Below, one piece after another: positions 33,698 to 40,730 of a DNA stretch of 60,687 nucleotides. Source of the stretch: Nocardia brasiliensis NBRC 14402 (GTDB taxonomy: Bacteria; Actinomycetota; Actinomycetes; Mycobacteriales; Mycobacteriaceae); contig NZ_BAFT02000056.1 in assembly GCF_000308475.2 (NCBI RefSeq), positions 1 to 60,687 of the forward strand, read 5' to 3'. The notes under the pieces were generated by a model that saw only the letters and a list, made by a program, of their open reading frames with translations, did not search any database and had not been told where the DNA came from. Position 1 is the stretch's first letter, and each line of letters opens with the position of its first letter. A program made the position numbers and the translations under genes.

Positions 33698-33705
33698 GTC
33701 ACCCA

Positions 33706-33711
33706 CCTCCT
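33706..33711 (-). promoter_or_regulatory. Ribosome site that decides the PadR start
   Basis: AGGAGG on the minus strand overlaps the first possible start codon (GTG 33706) and is 8 bases from the second (GTG 33697). This spacing supports 33697 as the real start. Confidence 0.8.
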
Positions 33712-33713
33712 AA

Positions 33714-33736
33714 CCCTAGATCTGCTAGGGATAGTA
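33714..33736 (-). promoter_or_regulatory. PadR promoter with CCCTA-N7-TAGGG inverted repeat
   Basis: CCCTA (33714-33718) and TAGGG (33726-33730) form an inverted repeat between the ribosome site and a TACTAT -10-like hexamer (33731-33736, minus strand). A protein bound here would cover the transcription start, fitting autorepression by PadR. The -35 element is not clear. Confidence 0.5.
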
Positions 33737-33750
33737 GCTCTAGGTATGAG

Positions 33751-33778
33751 GCCGCGCCAGGAATTGTCCCGGCGCGGC
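33751..33778 (-). terminator. Hairpin after SRPBCC gene
   Basis: GCCGCGCC (33751-33758) and GGCGCGGC (33771-33778) pair around a 12-base loop, 12 bases beyond the SRPBCC stop on the minus strand. It would end the sigma factor operon before the PadR promoter. No U-run follows. Confidence 0.5.
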
Positions 33779-33789
33779 GTCGAAGGGGG

Positions 33790-34281
33790 TCAGGAGTGGT
33801 AGCGCAGGATGGGTTGGCCGGTGCCGGTGGTGATCAGTTGCGGCAGGCTGGTGGCGATGTAGAAGGCCCAGCCGCGGGAGCAGGACTCGAAGCATTCGGA
33901 TTCGGCGGTCAGGCCCTCGTGGGTGAAGTTCAGTGTGGTGCCGCCGGGGGTGGGGACGAGGTCGAAGACGACGTGGGTGTCGGTCCACTCGTGCTGGTCG
34001 TCGACGAAGGTGAGGCACGAATCCACGACGTGCCAGACCATCCGCCGGCCGGGCACGACCTCGGTGATCCGGAATCGGCTGAAGCGGATGCCCTTCTTCT
34101 CCTTGACGGTTTCCCCCGCGTACGCGAAGTCGTCGTTGAAGATGAACTCGTCGTGCAATGCGGCGGTATCGCCGATGATGTTCGCGTTCCACCAGCCGCG
34201 CACGTCGGTGATGGCGGCGAAGACCTCGTCCGGGGTCCGGTCGACGGACATGGTGGCGGTCATGTGCTCGGTGTTCGACAT
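33790..34281 (-). CDS. SRPBCC (AHSA1-like) protein
   Basis: A 163-residue SRPBCC/START-fold protein of the activator of Hsp90 ATPase 1-like group. It opens with the usual ATMSVDRTPDEVFAAITDV strand-helix and has GWWNANIIGD and TLNFTHEGL segments lining the cavity. Members bind hydrophobic ligands or act as small enzymes. ATG 34281 has an AGAGAGG ribosome site upstream. It follows the ECF42-type sigma factor by about 100 bases on the same strand and is plausibly its target or partner. Confidence 0.85.
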   Translation of the reverse strand: MSNTEHMTATMSVDRTPDEVFAAITDVRGWWNANIIGDTAALHDEFIFNDDFAYAGETVKEKKGIRFSRFRITEVVPGRRMVWHVVDSCLTFVDDQHEWTDTHVVFDLVPTPGGTTLNFTHEGLTAESECFESCSRGWAFYIATSLPQLITTGTGQPILRYHS

Positions 34282-34382
34282 TGTCTTACCTCTCTCATCG
34301 GGTGGTTTCGTCCCACCGACGAAGGAGGTTGCGCCGGATCGACATCGGCGCGAAAAAAGTTCCGACTATTTTTGCGGCAGCC

Positions 34383-35600
34383 TCAGAGCGTGCGCAGTCG
34401 GTCGGCCAGATAGCGGCGTTCCGCGCTGGTCGGAGCCAGTTTCAGGGCCGCCTCGTAGGCGGTGGCGGCCTCGTCGGCGCGACCGTCCCGGCGCAGCAGA
34501 TCGGCTCTGGCCGCGGGCAGCAGGTAGTAGCCGTCCAGCCGGCCGGAGGCGTCGATCTCGTCGATGAGGGCGAGCCCGGCCGGGATGCCGTCTGCCATCG
34601 CCACCGCCACCGCGCGATTGAGTTCGACCACCGGTGACGGAGCCAGCCGGGCCAGCTCGCCGTAGAGCGCCACGATCTGCGGCCAATCGGTGGCCGCCGC
34701 GTCGGGTGCGGTCGCGTGGCAGGCCGCGATCGCGGCCTGCACCTGATATGGCCCCGGTCGCCGCGCGGCCAAGGCTTCGTCCAGTGTTCGCACGCCCTCG
34801 GCGATCAGCGCGTGATCCCACCCGGACCGGTCCTGGTGTTCGAGCGTGACCAGCATGCCGTCGTCGGTGCGCTGCGCGCGCCGCGCCTCGAGCAACAGCA
34901 TCAGGGCGAGCAGGCCGCGCGCCTCCGGTTCGGTGGGCAGCAACCGGACCAGGACCCGGGTGAGATAGATGCCCTCCGCGGTCAGTCCGCGGTGCCCGTC
35001 CGCGTCGTCGTAGCCCTCGTTGAAGATCAGATAGAGCACCGCGAGGACGGCGGCGAGCCGCTGCGGGAGCACCTCCGCGGGCGGAACCCGGTACGGGATA
35101 CCGGCTTCCACGATCTTGCGTTTCGCCCGTACCAGGCGCTGCGCCATCGTGGACTCAGCGGTGAGAAAGGCCTTCGCGATCTCCGCGGTGGTCAGGCCGG
35201 TCAGCGTGCGCAGGGTGAGGGCGACCCTGGCCGGAAACGGCAGCGCCGGATGGCAACAGGTGAAGATCAAGCGCAACCGCTCGTCTGGCACCGCTTCCGG
35301 ATGCGGTTCGAGCGGATCCCTGGCCAGCACCGCGAGCTCGCGCACCTTGGTGGCCGTCGCGGTGTTGCGCCGGAGCCGGTCCGTCGCGCGATTGCGCGCT
35401 GTTGTGGTGAGCCACGCCCCCGGGCGGTTCGGGATCCCGTCCCGTGCCCAGGTGGTCAGCGCCGCGGCGAACGCGTCCTGCGCGCAGTCCTCGGCGAGAT
35501 CCCAGTCCCCGGTCCATCCGATGAGCGTGGCCACCACCTGGCCCCACTCGTCGCGGTACGCCGCGGCGACCGCGGCCCGAACCTCTTGGGGCGCAGTCAT
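34383..35600 (-). CDS. ECF42-type RNA polymerase sigma factor with C-terminal TPR-like extension
   Basis: A 405-residue ECF sigma factor. Region 2 (about 10-80) has DWDLAEDCAQDAFAAAL and TTARNRATDRLRR; region 4 (about 120-185) has LTLRTLTGLTTAEIAKAFL. The C-terminal about 200 residues form the helical-repeat (DUF6596) extension that marks ECF42, with LYLIFNEGYDDADG at the junction. Its ATG overlaps the stop of the YciI/DGPF gene (ATGA), the diagnostic ECF42 context. Unlike most ECF factors it has no anti-sigma gene; the extension or the DGPF protein is thought to control it. Confidence 0.92.
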   Translation of the reverse strand: MTAPQEVRAAVAAAYRDEWGQVVATLIGWTGDWDLAEDCAQDAFAAALTTWARDGIPNRPGAWLTTTARNRATDRLRRNTATATKVRELAVLARDPLEPHPEAVPDERLRLIFTCCHPALPFPARVALTLRTLTGLTTAEIAKAFLTAESTMAQRLVRAKRKIVEAGIPYRVPPAEVLPQRLAAVLAVLYLIFNEGYDDADGHRGLTAEGIYLTRVLVRLLPTEPEARGLLALMLLLEARRAQRTDDGMLVTLEHQDRSGWDHALIAEGVRTLDEALAARRPGPYQVQAAIAACHATAPDAAATDWPQIVALYGELARLAPSPVVELNRAVAVAMADGIPAGLALIDEIDASGRLDGYYLLPAARADLLRRDGRADEAATAYEAALKLAPTSAERRYLADRLRTL

Positions 35601-35932
35601 TCCCACACGGGGCGGACCTCGATGCAGCCGCGGCTCGCGTACGGGTGCAGCGCCGCGAGTTCGATCGCCTCGTCCAGATCCGCGCATTCGATGATGTCGA
35701 TGCCGCCGATGAAATCCTTCGTTTCGGCGAACGGGCCGTCGGATACCAGCGTTTCGCCTTCGCGCACCCGCACGGTCGTCGCGGTCGCCACCGGTCGCAG
35801 TCGCGCGCCGCCCAGGCTGCGACCGCGCCGCGCGACCTCCGCGGAGAAGGCCTGATGCGCCGGATCCGCCGCGATCTCCGCCATGCTCGGCGCGGAGCTC
35901 TCGTCGTCGCAGATCAGCAACACATATTTCAT
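35597..35932 (-). CDS. YciI-related DGPF-domain protein
   Basis: A 111-residue ferredoxin-fold protein of the YCII-related family. The eponymous DGPF is at residues 65-68 (SDGPFAETKD). DGPF proteins are almost always encoded beside ECF42 sigma factors; their role in the circuit, as targets or as sensors, is not settled. ATG 35932 gives the standard MKYVLLICDD start. It is the first gene of the sigma factor operon and overlaps the sigma gene by four bases. Confidence 0.92.
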   Translation of the reverse strand: MKYVLLICDDESSAPSMAEIAADPAHQAFSAEVARRGRSLGGARLRPVATATTVRVREGETLVSDGPFAETKDFIGGIDIIECADLDEAIELAALHPYASRGCIEVRPVWE

Positions 35933-35981
35933 GCCCTCAATATGCCGGACCCGCCGCGGTTCCAGCGCCGGAAGACGCGGA

Positions 35982-36569
35982 TCAGTCCTCGAGGGTGATC
36001 GACAGGTGCGGCTTGGCGGTGTCGCCCGGGGCGGCGACCCGATCCCAGACCGCGTCGATCAGCGGGGCCAGCAAGAGCTCGCCGAGCTGGCGCACGAGGA
36101 TCGCGATCACCTGCGTGGATTCGCGCCGCCGGGTGGAGGCGAGTCCGGCCTCGCGCAGCGAAACCACTTCGGAGCGAACGAGTTCCACCAGCCGCTCCAG
36201 GAACTGCGACTGCGCGGGCTCCGGTTCGAGGAGGGCGCGGCGCAGGTAGTTCACCACGGCCGGGTTCTCCCGCAGCATCTCCCGCACCGCCTCGTCGCGC
36301 GCGGACGCCACCTCGGCGGGCGTGCCGCTGCCCGGAATCGAATGCACGGCCTGATAGAAGTACTCGCCGACCAGCTGGTCCACCGCGTCGCGCAGCCCCG
36401 CCTTGGTCTTGAAATGGTGCTGGACCAAGCCGAGGGTGACGCCGGCCTCGGCAGCGATGGCACGCAGCGAGACCCGGGATTCGCCGTACTGGGCGAACAG
36501 ATCCATGGCCGCGTTGCGGATGCGCGCCTTGGCGGTCAGGTCATCGTTGGTTGCCCGTGGGTTCAGCAT
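35982..36569 (-). CDS. TetR-family transcriptional regulator
   Basis: A 195-residue TetR repressor. The N-terminal helix-turn-helix reads VSLRAIAAEAGVTLGLVQHHFKTK-like (about residues 32-55). The C-terminal half is the helical ligand and dimer domain. ATG 36569 gives the normal length; the open frame upstream runs into the operator region. It is divergent from an acyl-CoA dehydrogenase gene, with a perfect inverted repeat in the gap, so it probably represses fatty-acid breakdown until an acyl-CoA binds. Confidence 0.9.
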   Translation of the reverse strand: MLNPRATNDDLTAKARIRNAAMDLFAQYGESRVSLRAIAAEAGVTLGLVQHHFKTKAGLRDAVDQLVGEYFYQAVHSIPGSGTPAEVASARDEAVREMLRENPAVVNYLRRALLEPEPAQSQFLERLVELVRSEVVSLREAGLASTRRRESTQVIAILVRQLGELLLAPLIDAVWDRVAAPGDTAKPHLSITLED

Positions 36570-36700
36570 CAGCTCTCGGTTCGTCGATTGTCCGCAGATC
36601 TTACGTCGGGTAATGGTCCCGGCCGCCCGCTGCGCCACGCGGCGGTGAGTGTCGTGTGAAGTCGGTCACTGACATAGATATGCGTACAACCGACATGGTT

Positions 36701-36718
36701 ACGATACATGTGTATCGT
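36701..36718. promoter_or_regulatory. TetR operator between TetR and acyl-CoA dehydrogenase
   Basis: ACGATACA (36701-36708) and TGTATCGT (36711-36718) form a perfect 8-2-8 inverted repeat, 60 bases before the dehydrogenase ATG and about 130 from the TetR start. The surrounding sequence is AT-rich for this genome. This is the best candidate site for the adjacent TetR protein. Confidence 0.8.
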
Positions 36719-36778
36719 GCCGGGAAACGGCTGTCGCGATGACGCAACTCCCTCGATCGGAAAGTAGAGAGAACGACG

Positions 36779-37939
36779 ATGTCCGTACTCTTCCCCGACT
36801 ACCGCCCCACCTGGGAAACCGAGCAGCATCGTGAACTGCGCAAGCACGCGGCCGAGTTCTTCCGCAAAGAGATCGTGCCGAACCGCGAGCGCTGGACCGA
36901 GCAGCACATGGTCGACCGCGAGTTCTGGAACCAGGCCGGTGCGGTCGGCCTGCTCGGCCTGGACCTGCCGGAGGAATTCGGCGGCGCGGGCGGCGATTTC
37001 GGCTTGCAGGCCGTGGTGCAGGAAGAGTTGGTCTACGCGCACGACAACGGCTTCGGGTTCTCGGTGCACTCGCCGATCGTGTCGCACTACATCTACACCT
37101 ACGGCAACGAGGAACAGCGCCGGCGGTGGCTGCCCGGCATCATCAGCGGCGAGTTGGTGCTGGCCATCGCCATGACCGAGCCCGGCACCGGATCGGACCT
37201 GCAATCGGTGCGCACCACCGCGATTCGCGAGGGCGATCACTACATCGTCAACGGCTCGAAGACCTTCATCTCCAACGGCACCCACTGCGACCTGCTGGTG
37301 ATCATCGCCAAGACCGATCCGTCGCAGGGGGCGGCCGGAGTCTCGCTCATCGTCGCCGAAACCAAGGACCTGCCCGGCTTCGAACGGGGCCGAGTATTGG
37401 CGAAAATGGGCCAGCACGCCCAGGACACGCGCGAGCTGTTCTTCTCCGATATGCGGGTGCCGGTCGCCAATCTCCTTGGCGCGCAAGAGGGCCTGGGCTT
37501 CTACCAGCTGATGGAACAGCTTGCCCGGGAGCGGCTGATCATCGCCAGCCTGTGCTCCGCGCTGGCCGAGGCGGCGGTGCTCGAGGCGTTGCGCTACTCG
37601 AAGGAGCGCGAGGCGTTCGGGCGGCCCATCGGCAAGTTCCAGCACAACGCGTTCACCCTCGCCGAGTGCAAGACCGAGGCCCTGGCCATCAAAACCCTTG
37701 TCGACCATGCGATTCAGCAGTACATCGACGGGAAGAACGATCCGGCCACCGCGTCCATGGCCAAGCTGTTCGCCGCCGAGACCTGCGACAAGGTGGTGGA
37801 CCGCTGCCTGCAGCTGTTCGGCGGCTACGGCTACATGATGGAGTACCCGATCGCCGCCATGTACACGGGTTCTCGGGTGAACCGCATCTACGGCGGCACC
37901 AGCGAAATCATGAAGGAAATCATCTCGCGGTCGCTGTGA
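36779..37939 (+). CDS. Acyl-CoA dehydrogenase (FadE type)
   Basis: A 386-residue FAD acyl-CoA dehydrogenase, catalysing the first step of beta-oxidation. The signatures are ITE-like AMTEPGTGSDL, the FAD-binding RCRKEREAFGRP-like YSKEREAFGRPIGKFQ, LQLFGGYGYM and IYGGTSEIMKEIISR. The usual C-terminal catalytic Glu of short/medium-chain enzymes (EGT) is replaced by GGT; the Glu in ARERLIIAS is placed like the base of isovaleryl- and long-chain-type enzymes. It is probably repressed by the divergent TetR protein. A thiolase gene fragment follows after 40 bases. Confidence 0.93.
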   Translation: MSVLFPDYRPTWETEQHRELRKHAAEFFRKEIVPNRERWTEQHMVDREFWNQAGAVGLLGLDLPEEFGGAGGDFGLQAVVQEELVYAHDNGFGFSVHSPIVSHYIYTYGNEEQRRRWLPGIISGELVLAIAMTEPGTGSDLQSVRTTAIREGDHYIVNGSKTFISNGTHCDLLVIIAKTDPSQGAAGVSLIVAETKDLPGFERGRVLAKMGQHAQDTRELFFSDMRVPVANLLGAQEGLGFYQLMEQLARERLIIASLCSALAEAAVLEALRYSKEREAFGRPIGKFQHNAFTLAECKTEALAIKTLVDHAIQQYIDGKNDPATASMAKLFAAETCDKVVDRCLQLFGGYGYMMEYPIAAMYTGSRVNRIYGGTSEIMKEIISRSL

Positions 37940-37979
37940 CGCGCCCCGGCTCCGCATCAGACATCGAAGGGATCTCGGC

Positions 37980-38164
37980 ATGACCACCGAGGCATACGTT
38001 TTCGAGGCCATCCGCACCCCGCGCGGCAAGGGTAAGCGCACCGGCTCGCTGCACGAGGTCAGCCGATCCCCCTGGCGGTCGGCCTGATCGAGGAGCTGCG
38101 CAGCGGAACCGGCCGCCGCTACGGTGCGCGGTTCAGCGCACCCGAAGGCCAGCGCGCCGAGTAG
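37980..38164 (+). pseudogene. Truncated, frameshifted acetyl-CoA acetyltransferase (thiolase) remnant
   Basis: ATG 37980 opens with a clear thiolase N-terminus (EAYVFEAIRTPRGKGKRTGS), but after LHEV the frame hits TGA at 38085-38087. Adding one base near 38067 restores the family sequence PIPLAVGLIEELR, so a single-base loss is the likely lesion. Similarity ends near 38105, after about 42 codons of a normally about 400-codon gene, and the restored frame stops at TAG 38162-38164. The usual operon (dehydrogenase, thiolase, hydroxyacyl-CoA dehydrogenase) is therefore cut here, just before the HNH nuclease gene. The remnant cannot be functional. Confidence 0.85.
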
Positions 38165-38184
38165 GGGTCACGCGCGCAGCGCGC

Positions 38185-39144
38185 TCACCCACGACGGAAG
38201 ACGGTACTGCGGTGCCACGCAAAATACGGTTCCGAACCGGCTTTGTGTGCACTGCAAGCCAACCCGGTCAGCGCTGCCAGGCGGTCACGAACCGCGGGTG
38301 TGGTCGCCGCGTCGCTGATGATCAGTCGACCGCTGTCATCGACAGAGACCCATCCGTCCTCATACAGAGCGTCACAACCAAAGGTGCACGCGAGCATCGC
38401 CACATTGGACAGGTCACGGCGTTCGTCGGGCGTGCAATGCCGCCGCTTCTTGATGTGCGCAGCAACCAGCAGCCCTGTCGGGAACTCGTGTCCGCAAAGT
38501 GCACAGACACCGATCTCGCCTGAACCGCACAGGATTCGACGCAGTCGTGCCTGCTCGCGCCGTATCTTGACGCGAGCATGGCCGTCGGTCTCGCCCACCG
38601 GTTCTTCGGCCACGAGCGCAGCCCCCGACCGGGAGAGGTCGGTCGCGAGTTGCTCGGCGTCGGCCGCAGCGTAATCCGGGACAGTGATGCGCAAGAGCAC
38701 CCGTTTGCGGTTGTTGCCCTCCTTTTTCGAGGCCGATGTGAGCCCGACCCGCCCTTGCGCCCGGGTGAGTTCGAGCCGCAATCGGGCAATGTCTGAGACG
38801 TTCGCCATCACGATCGGACTGCTGATCAGCTGACGTTCGGTAGCTTCAAGTCTGGTCGCGTTCGCCGACACGACTTCCGCCCCCGATATCACTGCTTCCA
38901 GCTCACGCAACCGCCCGAGCAACAGTTCGAACAGCGGCACATAGTCGCTGTTGCGCGGTAAGTCGCTACCGACGACCCGGCCACCGGCACTCTCGATGAT
39001 CAACGAGAACGCATCCCCGTCGGCCACCACAGAGAACTCCGCATTGAGCTGCTTGCCATCAGCTCCCTCGGCACGACGGCGTACCGCCGGATCGATGGCC
39101 ACGGGGTCTTCGATGACGCTGCTGGAGGCGTCGACTGCTTCCAT
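38185..39144 (-). CDS. HNH endonuclease
   Basis: A 319-residue protein with a C-terminal HNH nuclease domain: the zinc-type CALCGHEF opens it, then LLVAAHIKKRR, DLSNVAMLACTFGCDALYEDG with the catalytic N and the second half of the motif. The first about 200 residues are mostly helical and unassigned. GC content is visibly lower and codon use less biased than in neighbours, suggesting acquired DNA. It lies where the thiolase gene is broken. Lone HNH proteins serve in restriction, phage defence or mobile elements; no methylase or integrase is next to it, so the role is open. ATG 39144 starts before the first helix. Confidence 0.85.
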   Translation of the reverse strand: MEAVDASSSVIEDPVAIDPAVRRRAEGADGKQLNAEFSVVADGDAFSLIIESAGGRVVGSDLPRNSDYVPLFELLLGRLRELEAVISGAEVVSANATRLEATERQLISSPIVMANVSDIARLRLELTRAQGRVGLTSASKKEGNNRKRVLLRITVPDYAAADAEQLATDLSRSGAALVAEEPVGETDGHARVKIRREQARLRRILCGSGEIGVCALCGHEFPTGLLVAAHIKKRRHCTPDERRDLSNVAMLACTFGCDALYEDGWVSVDDSGRLIISDAATTPAVRDRLAALTGLACSAHKAGSEPYFAWHRSTVFRRG

Positions 39145-39281
39145 ACTGCGGACTGTAGCTCGGTGCACTGACACTGCTAGGCCTGCCGGCCGATGCAAGT
39201 GCCTAGCCACGTCCCGACGGGACATTATCTCCCAATCTTGGGGTCATGGATTCGGTGCCCACCTCTGGCATGGTGGTCGGC

Positions 39282-39515
39282 ATGCGAAATGTATGGAGAT
39301 CATTTGCAGCCTCTGCCGCGGCGTTGGTTGTGGTCGGGGTGGTGGCGGGCAACGCGAATGCCGAAGGCATGTTCATCGGCGAGTATCAGACTCAAGGGGA
39401 GTGCGTGCGCGAGGGGGAGAAGTGGCAAGCGTGGTACGGCAGCTCCGACACTCGACCCGACTGCGTCTACGGTCAGCAGGGCAGCGGCTGGCAACTGTGG
39501 ATCCGCTCGATCTGA
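39282..39515 (+). CDS. Small secreted hypothetical protein
   Basis: A 77-residue protein with a signal peptide (SFAASAAALVVVGVVAG) and an ANAE-type cleavage site near residue 27. The mature part of about 50 residues has two cysteines (GECVREG and PDCVYGQ), probably one disulfide, and a run of W, Y and G residues. ATG 39282 is chosen because it sits directly before the signal peptide; ATG 39270 and 39246 are possible. I do not recognise the family. It lies with the HNH gene in the lower-GC stretch next to the tRNA. Confidence 0.65.
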   Translation: MRNVWRSFAASAAALVVVGVVAGNANAEGMFIGEYQTQGECVREGEKWQAWYGSSDTRPDCVYGQQGSGWQLWIRSI

Positions 39516-39555
39516 CGGGTACGACTCGCCCGCGAATGACCGTATGACCGTTCTG

Positions 39556-39628
39556 TGCCCTCGGCAGGATTCGAACCTGCGACACCCGCTTTAGGAGAGC
39601 GGTGCTCTATCCCCTGAGCTACGAGGGC
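39556..39628 (-). tRNA. tRNA-Arg (anticodon CCT)
   Basis: A complete 73-base tRNA on the minus strand: acceptor GCCCTCG/CGAGGGC, D-arm GCTC/GAGC, anticodon arm CCGCT/AGCGG with loop CTCCTAA (anticodon CCT), and T-arm GCAGG/CCTGC with TTCGAAT. The discriminator is A and CCA is not encoded. It reads AGG codons. Its 3' end faces the lower-GC stretch with the HNH gene, the side at which integrating elements usually insert. Confidence 0.97.
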
Positions 39629-39751
39629 TGGCCGGGATGGCTCCCGGACGTTCGGGAGTCTACCGGGTGGGGGTGGGAGACGCTGCATCCGCTGGTGAGG
39701 GGGAACTGGGGGCGGGGTTGGCCGGGTGGGTGCGCCACCAGTTCCTCCTGA

Positions 39752-40624
39752 TCATGAAGGTTTGACGGCGACGGCGATGATGTAGTCGGTCCAGGGGCCC
39801 CAGAGGGTTAGGGCGGGGCGGCTGAAGGCTAGGCGGAGGGCGGGGTTCACGCGGCGCATGTCGGGGTCGCGGAGGCGTTTGGAGAGGTAGTCGGCGAGGG
39901 GGGTGTAGACGTGGCGGCGGATGGAGTAGGTGACTACGTCGGTGAAGCCTGCGGCGCGCAAGGCTTGGTGGTAGCGGTGGATGTCGAAGACGTTGCCCAA
40001 CGGTGGGCGGTTCGGGAAGGCGGTGCGGGGGACGATGTCCGCGGTGACGAGTTTGCCGCCGGGGCGTAGGACGCGGTGGGCTTCGCGGAAGAACTTGGGG
40101 TAGGACGGGAAGTGGAAGGCCGATTCCAGGGCGGTCACTTTGGTGCAGGACTCGTCGTCGCGGGGGAGATCGATGGCGGAACCGTATTCGTATCGAATGC
40201 GTTGGGCCAGGCCGAGTTCGGCGGCGCGTCTGGTCGCGATCTCGATCTGTTCGACGGCGATGTTCATGCCGATGATCTGTTTCGGCGCGAATTCCTGCGC
40301 CCACAGGAAGTCCTGGTCGCCGTAGCCGAAGCCGATATCGAGCTGGATGTCGTCGGGGCCGAGTTCGGCTTCGCGGCCGACCAGGCGCGCCAGGTCGCGG
40401 CTCGCCTCGTCGAGGGTGGCCGGATTGTCGCGCCAGTAGCCGAGATTGATGAACAGGGAGTCCTCGCCGAACAGGTTCTGGGGGCCGACCACGTCGTACA
40501 CCCGGCCCACGCGCTGGCCCGACGGCAGCAGCGGCACCTTCGCCCATTCGTAGCATTCGCGGGCCCAGCGCAACGATCGGGTGCCGAAGTCCTCGACCGG
40601 GATATCGGCGGTGGTCAACGTCAT
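39752..40624 (-). CDS. SAM-dependent methyltransferase
   Basis: A 290-residue class I methyltransferase. Motif I, which binds S-adenosylmethionine, reads LDIGFGYGDQD near residue 92; the acidic residue closing the second strand is in GMNIAVEQIE; ALESAFHF and LRPGGKLV are the later motifs. The N-terminal FINLGYWRDNP segment is common in actinobacterial methyltransferases acting on lipids or quinones. GGAGG is 5 bases before ATG 40624. An inverted repeat about 48 bases upstream suggests TetR-type control. The substrate is not known. Confidence 0.88.
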   Translation of the reverse strand: MTLTTADIPVEDFGTRSLRWARECYEWAKVPLLPSGQRVGRVYDVVGPQNLFGEDSLFINLGYWRDNPATLDEASRDLARLVGREAELGPDDIQLDIGFGYGDQDFLWAQEFAPKQIIGMNIAVEQIEIATRRAAELGLAQRIRYEYGSAIDLPRDDESCTKVTALESAFHFPSYPKFFREAHRVLRPGGKLVTADIVPRTAFPNRPPLGNVFDIHRYHQALRAAGFTDVVTYSIRRHVYTPLADYLSKRLRDPDMRRVNPALRLAFSRPALTLWGPWTDYIIAVAVKPS

Positions 40625-40671
40625 GGAACCTCCCGACGTGCGGCCGGGCGGGCGCCGGCCGATCTCGATGT

Positions 40672-40690
40672 CAACAGTCTGAGACAGTTG
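40672..40690. promoter_or_regulatory. Inverted repeat before methyltransferase
   Basis: CAACAGTC (40672-40679) and GACAGTTG (40683-40690) form an 8-3-8 inverted repeat with one mismatched position, about 48 bases upstream of the methyltransferase ATG. An adjacent GTTGCAAC palindrome (40690-40697) shares its edge. The spacing and symmetry suit a TetR-type repressor; none is encoded nearby. Confidence 0.5.
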
Positions 40691-40730
40691 TTGCAACGGC
40701 GTCAAGAGGGGGCTGTGCGGTTGGAGAAGA

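Noticed and set aside
37980..38164. Programmed frameshift in a working thiolase
   Set aside because: Even with the frame restored the similarity ends after about 42 codons, so a functional product is impossible.
38100..39628. Intact integrative element at tRNA-Arg
   Set aside because: No integrase and no repeat of the tRNA 3' end was found at the other border; kept only as a decayed-islet hypothesis.
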